Assembly (NCBI GenBank): GCA_019135865.1
Contig: JAGVVD010000031.1
Coordinates: 16,982 to 80,981 of the forward strand
Direction of reading: 5' to 3'
Origin: Elusimicrobiota bacterium
Lineage (GTDB): Bacteria > Elusimicrobiota > Elusimicrobia > Elusimicrobiales > UBA9959
DNA: 64,000 bases
Shown here: one piece after another, positions 35,015 to 41,818 of the stretch
Numbering within the stretch: position 1 is the first letter of the stretch
How the letters are laid out: every line of letters starts with the position of its first letter
Made by a program: the position numbers and the translations under genes
The notes under the pieces: generated by a model
The model's input: the letters and a program-made list of their open reading frames with translations, nothing else
Told to the model about the DNA's origin: nothing
Databases searched by the model: none

Positions 35015-37428
35015 ATCGCACCCATTTTTTTAAGGTGCTCCTCAACGCGGGACGTTAAGGCGGCAATTCCTTTTTCCAACTGCGGCAGCGGCTCGGCGTA
35101 CCGCGCGGCCAGTTCACGTATGCGCCCGGCAAGAGCCTGAGAAACGCTGCTCATCTCCTCCTGCACGGCAGCGGAAAGATGGGCCATCCACTTATCGTCT
35201 ACCACCAGGGTCTTTATCTCATCCTGCGTCAGCTTAGGGTATTTCTCGTAGGCAAGCTTATCCATCGCCGCGTCTAGTTCTTTTACCTGGCGCTTCAAGG
35301 CGGTTTCCTTGTCGGACAAGTCTAACCAGCGGACCAGCACTTTGGCCTCGTCTTTATCTTCTTTGCTGTCTTTTATCTCTTTCAGCCTGGCGTTAACCTC
35401 GGCCTTGGCTATCTTATCTAACGCGCCGAGATAGCCCTCCTCGCCGCCGTGCTCTTCTTCCAGCTCAGCTAGACCGGCAGAGGCGGCATCCAGCTCGGCC
35501 TGCTTCGCGTCCAGCACGGCCTGCTCTTTGGCAAAATATCGGGCGACAATAAAGTATTTTGGGACAAGGTCGCAGGCCCAGCCCTTGTCCTTGGTCTTAC
35601 CCTTCTTATCGGTCTCAAGTATGCGGGTGGGCTTCGCCACCCAGCCATCCGCCGCCAGCAGGTAGGCGTCATCCTGCATGGTCACGACCCAATAGTCCAT
35701 CAAATGCTGGTAAACATCATAGGCGTTGAGAAGCGGCGCTTTACGGAAAGCCGCAAGCAGGTCTTCAGCGATGCCTTCGACCAGCGCCTTTGGGGGATGC
35801 CCCTTGCCGAAGGCTGTCAGGCGCGGGGTAACGGCCTTACGCCAGCCCGAAAATATCTTGGTGCCCGTCTGATTGAAGGCCACGAACTCGGGGTGGTTGA
35901 AAATGGTTTGTTTGACCTCGGCCAGCGGGACCTTTAGCGCCGCATACCCGGGCCGACCGGCTGACTTGAACAAAGCCGCCCTCACAGAGGGCAATACCGC
36001 CCAATACTCCCCTAGAGCGTCCAAATCGCGCACGGGGATACCACCGCGCAGGTGGCCGTCTATATCCTGAAGGTCTTCCGGCTCGGAACTGTCTATATAA
36101 CGCGGCAGGTTAAGGTTGTAGTCGTTCTTCGGGTCGGCTATCTCGTCAAGCGGTACCATGCGGGCATACCGCTGGGTATCGGTTTGTTTTTCAAAGGTGT
36201 CCACTATCCTGTGGATATCCTGCTCGCGCAGGCGGTTCTTGTTGCCGTCCTTTACGAAACCCTTGGATGCGTCTATCATGAACACGCCTTTGCGGACGGC
36301 GGCATTCTCTTTATCGAGCACTAAAATACAAGCTGAAATACCAACGCCGTAGAAGAGGTTGGCGGGTAATCCGATAATCCCCTTGAGATACCCCGACCGC
36401 ACAAGCTGCTGACGTATTACGGCTTCCGCGTTGCCACGAAACAGCACTCCGTGCGGCAATATGCATGCGGCCTTACCCGCGCTCTTCATGGAGCGGATAA
36501 TATGAAGAAGGAAGGCATAGTCGCCCTGCTTTGTAGGCGGGACTCCCCAGGCAAAACGCTGATATGGGTCCGCTTCCGGGTTAAGGCCCGTGGTCCAGGT
36601 CTTGCAGGAGAAAGGAGGATTCGCCACCACATAATCGTACGCACGCAGCTTTTTATCGCCATCCTTGAACTTGGGCGCGGCGAGGGTGTTTCCCTGCTGA
36701 ATATTGGCTGTCGGGAAGTTGTGCAGGATCATGTTCATGCGGGCAAGACCCGCCGTGGTTACGTCCATCTCCTGCCCTTCTAGCGTAATTTGCCGCCCCG
36801 CCTGCGCGGCCAACCCTAGCAGCAGTGAGCCTGAGCCGCAGGTGGGGTCATAGGCGGTGGTAGAGGCCCTGGTGTTAGAGTGAGAGATGCCGATGACCTT
36901 GGCGATAACGCGGCTGACCTCCGCCGGGGTGTAGAACTGCCCCTTGCTCTTGCCGCTCTCCGTGGCAAAATGCCGCATCAAGTATTCGTAAGCGTCGCCA
37001 AGTATGTCGTCGTGCTCGGCGCGGTTCTGCGAAAAATCCAGCTCCGGCTTCTCGAAGATGGCTATGAGGCTGGTAAGCCGGTCCACCATAGCCTTGCCTT
37101 CGCCGAGCTTGTTGGGGTCGTTGAAGTCAGGGAAGTCGCTGCGGGCCAGGCGCTCGTTGGCCTCTATTAGGGGCTGGATTATCTGGGTGTTTATCAGGTC
37201 GCCTATCTTGGTGTTGCCCTTCAGCTTGGACATGTCCTTAAAGCTGGAGCCTTTCGGGATAACCACCGGGGGCGCGAAGTCCGTGCTGTCGCCATACTTG
37301 TCCGTGATGTACTTTAGGAACAGCATGAACAGGACGTAGTCCTTATACTGAGAGGCGTCCATACCGCCGCGAAGCTCATCACAGGCGGACCAGATGGAGG
37401 AGTAGAGGTCAGATTTTTTTAGTGGCAT
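35005..37428 (-). CDS. hsdM: Type I restriction enzyme, M (adenine methyltransferase) subunit
   Basis: 807 aa. After the HsdM_N domain (LYSSIWSACDELRGGMDASQY) come GQFYTPAEVSRVIAKV, the SAM-binding DPTCGSGSLLLG (194 onward) and the N6-adenine catalytic motif NPPF (270-273). At 807 aa it is longer than the usual 500-550: about 300 residues after the methylase core include a coiled-coil-like, Lys/Glu-rich part (LEEEHGGEEGYLGALDKIAKAEV and similar) known from the longer M-subunit class. It is the first gene of the operon hsdM-hsdS-hsdR-DUF45. A small palindrome (37436-37448) lies just upstream of the start. Confidence 0.95.
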   Translation of the reverse strand: MPLKKSDLYSSIWSACDELRGGMDASQYKDYVLFMLFLKYITDKYGDSTDFAPPVVIPKGSSFKDMSKLKGNTKIGDLINTQIIQPLIEANERLARSDFPDFNDPNKLGEGKAMVDRLTSLIAIFEKPELDFSQNRAEHDDILGDAYEYLMRHFATESGKSKGQFYTPAEVSRVIAKVIGISHSNTRASTTAYDPTCGSGSLLLGLAAQAGRQITLEGQEMDVTTAGLARMNMILHNFPTANIQQGNTLAAPKFKDGDKKLRAYDYVVANPPFSCKTWTTGLNPEADPYQRFAWGVPPTKQGDYAFLLHIIRSMKSAGKAACILPHGVLFRGNAEAVIRQQLVRSGYLKGIIGLPANLFYGVGISACILVLDKENAAVRKGVFMIDASKGFVKDGNKNRLREQDIHRIVDTFEKQTDTQRYARMVPLDEIADPKNDYNLNLPRYIDSSEPEDLQDIDGHLRGGIPVRDLDALGEYWAVLPSVRAALFKSAGRPGYAALKVPLAEVKQTIFNHPEFVAFNQTGTKIFSGWRKAVTPRLTAFGKGHPPKALVEGIAEDLLAAFRKAPLLNAYDVYQHLMDYWVVTMQDDAYLLAADGWVAKPTRILETDKKGKTKDKGWACDLVPKYFIVARYFAKEQAVLDAKQAELDAASAGLAELEEEHGGEEGYLGALDKIAKAEVNARLKEIKDSKEDKDEAKVLVRWLDLSDKETALKRQVKELDAAMDKLAYEKYPKLTQDEIKTLVVDDKWMAHLSAAVQEEMSSVSQALAGRIRELAARYAEPLPQLEKGIAALTSRVEEHLKKMGAIWK

Positions 37429-37435
37429 GTCAATA

Positions 37436-37448
37436 ATATTCGCAATAT
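37436..37448. promoter_or_regulatory. Small palindrome at the hsdM start
   Basis: ATATT-CGC-AATAT, a perfect 5-bp inverted repeat 7 bases upstream of the hsdM ATG. Its place between promoter and start makes it a candidate operator, but such AT-rich palindromes are common by chance. Confidence 0.3.
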
Positions 37449-37533
37449 GAGTAATCTTATAAAATCCCGAACCGAGAGGGCAGGGACAAGATTTCTACCC
37501 CGAAAAGCATACCGACACCTCAGCTTAAATCAG

Positions 37534-38094
37534 CTATTTGCCTACAGCATTCTTATACTGCCCATACAGGAGCAACATTTCCTTCCACCTAGAGTCATCC
37601 TCTGCGCTATAATACAGCTCCCGAATTCTCTCATAGGTCAAGCCAAGCCCGACATCCTCAAGGTATCTGAAGGCTTTTTCTTTTGATATCTGCCTGTCTT
37701 TAGCACAAACTTCAACCAACGCATGCACGTGCATGGCGTCATATAGTCCAGACCCCTTCTTTCTGCCACGGGTTCCAGGAGGGCGCTTATCAGAAAGCAC
37801 CAAGTCATATAGTTTCCCTTGAACCCACGGGTGCTGAAAGAAAAAGGGATACTTACCGAGCAATCTCTTAAGAGCCCCAACATCACCGTCTTCGTATTTT
37901 TTCACATGCTCGTTGAACACATCAGACACGTTCGCAAAAGCCTGTGCCAAGCTGCCCTTACTTGAGAACTGCGGGGCCTCAATTACAGGCCCATTTTTGC
38001 CGCTTTTAATTGAGCCCCCAGTTAGGGTTAATGGGACAAAAAGCCTTGCTCGCTGAGACTCCGCACCGCTTTTAGTTTTTTTAGCACGCTTCAT
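37534..38094 (-). CDS. Unknown protein of the integrative element
   Basis: 186 aa; not recognised. It is basic at the N-terminus (KRAKKTKSGAESQRARLFVP), then has a helical core with DVGALKRLLGKYPFFFQHPWVQGKLYDL-type sequence (shown in parts), RRPPGTRGRKKGSG and a C-terminal helical part with DVGLGLTYERIRELYY and DSRWKEMLLLYGQY. The GLTYERIRELYY segment looks like a DNA-binding helix-turn-helix, and the basic patch RGRKKGSG supports nucleic-acid contact. It is transcribed divergently from the primase gene across 114 bases that hold two inverted repeats. This is a typical spot for an element regulator or a replication accessory. The function is a guess. Confidence 0.6.
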   Translation of the reverse strand: MKRAKKTKSGAESQRARLFVPLTLTGGSIKSGKNGPVIEAPQFSSKGSLAQAFANVSDVFNEHVKKYEDGDVGALKRLLGKYPFFFQHPWVQGKLYDLVLSDKRPPGTRGRKKGSGLYDAMHVHALVEVCAKDRQISKEKAFRYLEDVGLGLTYERIRELYYSAEDDSRWKEMLLLYGQYKNAVGK

Positions 38095-38135
38095 ACGCCC
38101 CCAAAGTTGTGGGGAAAAACAGCAGATATTTCCCT

Positions 38136-38182
38136 ACAGAGAGTCCCTCTGTCGTTCCGCTAGAATTAGTTTACCAAACTAA
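38136..38182. promoter_or_regulatory. Two inverted repeats in the divergent primase promoter region
   Basis: ACAGAG/CTCTGT arms around AGTCC (38136-38152) and a perfect TTAGTTT-ACC-AAACTAA palindrome (38166-38182). Both lie between the divergent unknown gene and the primase gene, so they may be operators for one or both. Confidence 0.5.
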
Positions 38183-38208
38183 AACTGCATGCACACAGAG
38201 CCATAAAG

Positions 38209-40317
38209 ATGAACGCAAATTTAAACAGGTTCCCCGACGACAACATCTCCCGTAAGCTAGCAAACGCGCTTGCCTACGCGGAAGAGGGCTGGGCAATACT
38301 ACCTCTTCTTCCTGGAGAGAAGCGCCCACTGAACGGCAATGGCTTTAGAGGCGCGACAAAAGACCCGGCAGAAATCCGCGCTTGGTGGACCGAGCGCCCT
38401 GATGCCAATATCGGAATAGCGACCGGAGAGGTCTCCGGGATAGTCGTGATCGATGTGGACGTCAAAGGCGGGACAAACGGGAACGAGTCCCTCAAACAGC
38501 TAACGGGTTTACCTCCGACGTTAACCGCACGCACCCAGAGCGGAGGCCTTCACTTATATTACCTCTATCCTTCCGGCGGTCTACGTTGCCGGGTCGCAGT
38601 CCTTCCAGGCATAGATGTTCGTGCTGATGGCGGCTACGTAGTCGCTCCAGGCTCTATCATCGGTGGCGTCCTTTACGAGTGGATCGACCCCGAAGTCAAT
38701 ATAGCGGCTCTTCCCGAACATATTTTGGCCATCCTGCGGGGCTCGACATCTCCCACGCCCCGGCAAGTCTCCGCCTCCCCCGCTGGATTAATCACACCAG
38801 GCGAACGGAACAGCTCTCTCACGCGGCTTGCCGGGTCCCTCCGCCGCAGCGGGGGCGACCAGATAGCGATCGAAGAAGCCTTACTAACAGAGAACGCCAC
38901 AAAATGCAGCCCCCCGCTGCCCGAGACGGAGGTTCGCACGATCGCACGAAGTGTGTCCCGGTACGCCCCTGCGACTCGCCAAGCCCTTGCAGAGCGATTC
39001 AAGCCCAACGTAATAGCCGAGCGCCTCCGTGAGACACGGGACTACATCACTGCGCCCATCGACGAAGCTGGCATGGGCGTACGTCTGATGACATACAGGA
39101 ACGGGGTCTTCCACCCAGATGGAGAAAGCGAAGCTCGGCGCATTATTCATGAGATGCTAGGAGAAGACTCAAAGCCGGAGCGACTATCCTCCACCATCGA
39201 AATGCTGAAGGAGAGCACCAAGACCGACAGCCGCCTCCTAGACCCCCGCGCCGACGAGCTCATCAATGTCGAGAACGGGATGTTAGACTGGCGAACCGGG
39301 GAGCTGTTTCCACACTCCCCCGAGTACCGATCGACAATACAGATCCACGCCGCATACAGACGCGGAGCGGAGTCGAAAATCATTAATCAGTTCCTGCGCG
39401 AAGTATTCCCCCCCGATGCGCAACCGCTGACTGATGAATTCCTCGGCTACCTGTCGATACCGACCACCAAATATCAAAAGGCCTTCATGCTAGTTGGTGA
39501 GGGCGCCAATGGGAAAAGCACGTTCCTCTCTATGCTCACCGAACTTCTTTGCCCAAGAAACGTTTCAAACGTCGCCCTACAAGACTTGGTCGGGAACAGG
39601 TTCGCCGCCGCCGAACTGCAGTGGAAGCTCGCTAACATCTACGCCGACCTGCCGAGCTCCGGGCTGGAGGAATCCGACGTCTTCAAGGCCGTGGTGGCCG
39701 GAGACAGCATCAAGGTCGAAAGGAAGTTCGGCCACCCGTTCAAATTGCGCCCTACCGCCCGGCTCATATTTAGCGCGAATGATTTACCACGAAGCCGAGA
39801 CCTGAGTCATGCCTATTTCCGACGCTGGGTGATTATCCCATTCCCGAACACCTTCGAAGGCTCCGCCGCGAAGAAGGGATTACTTTCAGAGTTATGTACC
39901 GATGAGGCCCGCGCGGCGCTGCTGCAACGTGCAATCACAGGCCTCCGCCGGCTTGAAGAACAGCAAGAGTTCTCGGCCTGTCCAAGCGTACAAGCTGCCT
40001 GCCAGGCGTACAGGACCCAGTGCGACAGCGCCTATGAGTTCCTCACGACCGCCATCGAGAAGGACCAGGATTTCAGCTTGGGCAAATTGAAAACCTACGA
40101 GCGGTACACCGAGTGGTGCTCAAGCGCGGGCATCCACACCCCCGTTAGCCAGCGGGCCTTCAACAAGCGCCTGCAGGAGGTCTTCCGGGTCGCGGAAAAG
40201 CGCGACACCCTTGGCAGGCGCGTCTGGCCGGGCCTGCGCCTGCGTGATGAATTCGCGAGCAGCACGGACGACTCACCGGCTTCACCGGGTTTTTACAACT
40301 CTAAGGACGAATTATGA
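38209..40317 (+). CDS. P4-type replication protein: prim-pol primase plus SF3/D5 helicase
   Basis: 702 aa. The N-terminal half is an archaeo-eukaryotic prim-pol: AYAEEGWAILPLLPGEKRP opens it, the metal-binding acids are IDVDV (D82, D84), and SGGLHLYY carries H115. A primase-C-like linker (about 200-260) leads to a D5_N region and then an SF3 helicase with Walker A GEGANGKST (430-438), and ARLIFSANDLPRSRD plus FRRWVIIPFP as motif C and the arginine-finger region. The same plan is found in the replication initiators of P4-like satellites and integrative plasmids. It should open and prime the element's own origin. An array of CCGTG words follows directly downstream. The start at 38209 is chosen from the frame opening after AAAG; the ribosome-binding site is weak. 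Confidence 0.93.
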   Translation: MNANLNRFPDDNISRKLANALAYAEEGWAILPLLPGEKRPLNGNGFRGATKDPAEIRAWWTERPDANIGIATGEVSGIVVIDVDVKGGTNGNESLKQLTGLPPTLTARTQSGGLHLYYLYPSGGLRCRVAVLPGIDVRADGGYVVAPGSIIGGVLYEWIDPEVNIAALPEHILAILRGSTSPTPRQVSASPAGLITPGERNSSLTRLAGSLRRSGGDQIAIEEALLTENATKCSPPLPETEVRTIARSVSRYAPATRQALAERFKPNVIAERLRETRDYITAPIDEAGMGVRLMTYRNGVFHPDGESEARRIIHEMLGEDSKPERLSSTIEMLKESTKTDSRLLDPRADELINVENGMLDWRTGELFPHSPEYRSTIQIHAAYRRGAESKIINQFLREVFPPDAQPLTDEFLGYLSIPTTKYQKAFMLVGEGANGKSTFLSMLTELLCPRNVSNVALQDLVGNRFAAAELQWKLANIYADLPSSGLEESDVFKAVVAGDSIKVERKFGHPFKLRPTARLIFSANDLPRSRDLSHAYFRRWVIIPFPNTFEGSAAKKGLLSELCTDEARAALLQRAITGLRRLEEQQEFSACPSVQAACQAYRTQCDSAYEFLTTAIEKDQDFSLGKLKTYERYTEWCSSAGIHTPVSQRAFNKRLQEVFRVAEKRDTLGRRVWPGLRLRDEFASSTDDSPASPGFYNSKDEL

Positions 40318-40487
40318 CGATGAATTTCATGAGAGTGCGTTCTTCCCGGATAAGCCGGTCTGGCCGTGGACCGCCCCTTGCCGACCGTGAAGCAGGCCGT
40401 GACCCACGCCGTGAAACCACCGTGGGCAGCCCGGTCCGCCACCGTGACATAACCGTGAGGCCTACCGTGGCCCTCACCATGACCTAA
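40314..40487 (+). CDS. Possible 57-residue ORF overlapping the iteron-like array
   Basis: An ATG at 40314 overlaps the primase stop (ATGA) and the frame runs to TAA at 40485-40487. The product is Arg-rich (SRISRSGRGPP, DREAGRDPRRE, RHRDITVRP). The same DNA holds an array of CCGTG words whose 11-12 base spacing is not a multiple of three, so the repeats are not made by the protein code. The ORF may be fortuitous. Confidence 0.35.
   Translation: MTMNFMRVRSSRISRSGRGPPLADREAGRDPRRETTVGSPVRHRDITVRPTVALTMT
40364..40481. repeat. Iteron-like array of CCGTG downstream of the primase gene
   Basis: CCGTG begins at 40364, 40385, 40397, 40409, 40420, 40442, 40453 and 40465, with a variant CCATG at 40477. 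Steps are 21, 12, 12, 11, 22, 11, 12 and 12 bases, that is one or two helical turns. At the double step near 40431 a partial copy (CCGGT) is present. All copies have the same orientation. Helically phased direct repeats next to a replication-initiator gene are what iteron origins look like. A regulator-binding array is the alternative. Confidence 0.65.
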
Positions 40488-40508
40488 AACAGAACTTGGG
40501 AGATTACT

Positions 40509-40877
40509 ATGCAAGAACAAGAAGAGTACATGCTCGTCGAAGACGGAGCCCGGCTTCTCGGAATTCCGGTCGGCCTGCTGCGGGACGCAGGTCGCAAAGG
40601 ACGGATATCCTTCCACAAGAGCAACCGCATCGTCGAACGCGGGCAACTATACACATCGCCGATACTGTCAATAACACAGCTGGCAAAGGCATTACGGGTC
40701 CCCCGGAAAGCCCTCACCAAGGCCGCCAAGGCAGGGGAATTCGACACCTACCCGGCCCGCATGACGAGCGTGAAGAGCAAGCCGGACGGCCCCCGGTACG
40801 CCCCTTACCTGGCCGCCCTCCTATGGGCAATGACCCGGGCGCTGCCGGAAGCCGGAGGTGGCGACCATGCCCAGTAA
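40509..40877 (+). CDS. Small protein with two helix-turn-helix-like segments
   Basis: 122 aa; not assigned to a named family. Residues about 6-40 (MLVEDGARLLGIPVGLLRDAGRKGRI) and about 54-78 (SITQLAKALRVPRKALTKAAKAG) both read like the HTH_17/excisionase type of winged helix: a helix, a tight turn and a recognition helix followed by a basic G-x-I/F segment. I infer a DNA-binding protein for the element, possibly binding the array just upstream. The start at 40509 follows GGGAG with good spacing. It overlaps the next small gene by 11 bases. Confidence 0.65.
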   Translation: MQEQEEYMLVEDGARLLGIPVGLLRDAGRKGRISFHKSNRIVERGQLYTSPILSITQLAKALRVPRKALTKAAKAGEFDTYPARMTSVKSKPDGPRYAPYLAALLWAMTRALPEAGGGDHAQ

Positions 40878-41016
40878 AATCGTGTTGGTTCAATTACGGG
40901 TGCCGGAAAAGGCGTACAGGCGCATCGCGCGGCAGGCCGCCGCGTTGAACATGTCGCTCAACCAGTACCTCGTAAAGTCTACCCGGAAGTCGACCGGAAA
41001 GGAGGAAAAGCCATGA
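40867..41016 (+). CDS. Ribbon-helix-helix-type small protein
   Basis: 49 aa (MPSKIVLVQLRVPEK at the start). The pattern VQLRVPEKAYRRIARQAAA followed by LNMSLNQYLVKS matches the beta-strand plus two helices of Arc/HicB/CopG-type RHH DNA-binding proteins. The tail is basic. It overlaps the gene before it by 11 bases and the next gene by ATGA, so the three are translated together. Confidence 0.7.
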   Translation: MPSKIVLVQLRVPEKAYRRIARQAAALNMSLNQYLVKSTRKSTGKEEKP

Positions 41017-41144
41017 ACTATAGCTATGAAGACCTGCTCGAAGCGCTCGAAGGCGTCGTGAAGGAACTGGGGCTGAGCCCGCGTAACCAGATCCAGACCC
41101 TGATCGACCGGCTCGAGGAAGAGCTGGAAGACGAGGACGAGTAA
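41013..41144 (+). CDS. Very small acidic protein coupled to the RHH protein
   Basis: 43 aa, with NYSYEDLLEALEGVVKELGL and an acidic helical end rich in Glu and Asp. GGAGG stands close before the ATG, and ATGA overlaps the stop of the basic RHH protein. No family was recognised. The acidic helix next to a basic DNA-binding partner suggests that the two proteins interact. Confidence 0.6.
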   Translation: MNYSYEDLLEALEGVVKELGLSPRNQIQTLIDRLEEELEDEDE

Positions 41145-41157
41145 CCCTCGCCCGAAC

Positions 41158-41187
41158 GGGCCGAGGGGGAAGCGCCCCCCTCGGCCC
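41158..41187 (+). other. Very stable 12-bp GC hairpin
   Basis: GGGCCGAGGGGG (41158-41169) pairs perfectly with CCCCCTCGGCCC (41176-41187) around a 6-base loop. It begins 14 bases after the stop of the acidic small protein. Only CATTTA follows, so it is not a canonical terminator, but it could slow or stop transcription or protect the upstream mRNA. Confidence 0.6.
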
Positions 41188-41207
41188 CCATTTACAGGAG
41201 ATACGAT

Positions 41208-41378
41208 ATGCACACTCATAAGAAAGTAGAGCGGGCCTGCGAGGTCTGCGGCGCAGCCTTCAAAGCCAGGGCGGCGGACCAGCGGGCCAATCGTGGCCGC
41301 ACATGCTCCCCCCGCTGCGCAGGCAGGCTGGGAGGTCAGGCCAGGGCACGGCGCTACCCGCGCGCCCATCAGCGTTAA
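41208..41378 (+). CDS. Small treble-clef zinc-finger protein
   Basis: 56 aa. CEVCGAAFKAR and RTCSPRCAGRLGG give two cysteine pairs (CxxC and CxxxC) with the spacing of treble-clef fingers found in phage and plasmid small proteins. CAGGAG lies eight bases before the ATG. The protein is highly basic and probably binds nucleic acid. It sits between the hairpin and the Xis-like gene. Confidence 0.65.
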   Translation: MHTHKKVERACEVCGAAFKARAADQRANRGRTCSPRCAGRLGGQARARRYPRAHQR

Positions 41379-41393
41379 CAGGAGAGAACCATT

Positions 41394-41612
41394 ATGGAAA
41401 GGAAATTATTAAACGTGAGGCAGTTGTCGGAATATATTTCGATGCCGGTGGCGACGATATACACCTACGTTCACACCGGCAAGATACCAAACTACTGCAT
41501 CCGCCGCATAGGGCGGGCGCTAAAGTTCGATGTGGCCGAGGTCGACAGGTGGATTACTGAGGCTTCTGGGTCTCGAGCCAGCGCTCAAGGGCATAAACGA
41601 TCTGCTCATTAA
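41394..41612 (+). CDS. AlpA/excisionase-like HTH_17 protein
   Basis: 72 aa. LLNVRQLSEYISMPVATIYTYVHTGKIP then KFDVAEVDRWI is the standard HTH_17/AlpA/Xis winged-helix pattern (quoted in part: YISMPVATIYTYVHTGKIP is the core). Such proteins direct excision or activate the integrase gene in P4-like elements and integrative elements. GGAGAG lies ahead of the ATG. The last 59 bases overlap, tail to tail, with an RHH gene on the other strand. It is 200 bases upstream of the integrase on the same strand. Confidence 0.88.
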   Translation: MERKLLNVRQLSEYISMPVATIYTYVHTGKIPNYCIRRIGRALKFDVAEVDRWITEASGSRASAQGHKRSAH

Positions 41613-41715
41613 GGGACCGGCGCTCCTTTTCCGCAATGGCCTTGAGCCTGTCCCTAACTTCAGAGGGGTAGCGCAGGTTAACGGATACAAGAGCGGCCTT
41701 TTTCCCTTTAGTCAT
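41554..41715 (-). CDS. Arc-type ribbon-helix-helix protein, divergent from the integrase
   Basis: 53 aa. ATG at 41715-41713, TAA at 41556-41554. The product begins MTKGKKAALVSVNLRYPSEV; LVSVNLRYP is the DNA-contacting strand, and RDRLKAIAEKERRSLNEQIV plus the following ALERWLE are the two helices of an Arc/MetJ-like protein. The gene overlaps the end of the Xis-like gene and is divergent from the integrase, across a region carrying 11-bp repeats. That makes it a good candidate for the repressor of the integrase promoter. Confidence 0.75.
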   Translation of the reverse strand: MTKGKKAALVSVNLRYPSEVRDRLKAIAEKERRSLNEQIVYALERWLETQKPQ

Positions 41716-41779
41716 AGTTAAATTATATCAAACGGCATCAAAATGGAGCCATTCCAGTATTAAACCATCACCATGTTGT

Positions 41780-41818
41780 GGTATAATATTGGTACTATTT
41801 TGGCACTATTATGGTATG
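41780..41818 (+). promoter_or_regulatory. Integrase promoter with 11-bp direct repeats
   Basis: TGGTATAAT (41779-41787) is a good extended -10 element. From 41780 the sequence repeats every 11 bases: GGTATAATATT, GGTACTATTTT, GGCACTATTAT, GGTATGG. The repeats cover the -10 region and run to the integrase start codon. Phased direct repeats of this kind fit an operator for the divergent Arc-like protein. Confidence 0.6.

Noticed and set aside
38101..38125. DnaA-box-like TTGTGGGGAAA near the primase
   Set aside because: It has more than one mismatch to TTATCCACA and only one copy, which is not enough to call an origin.
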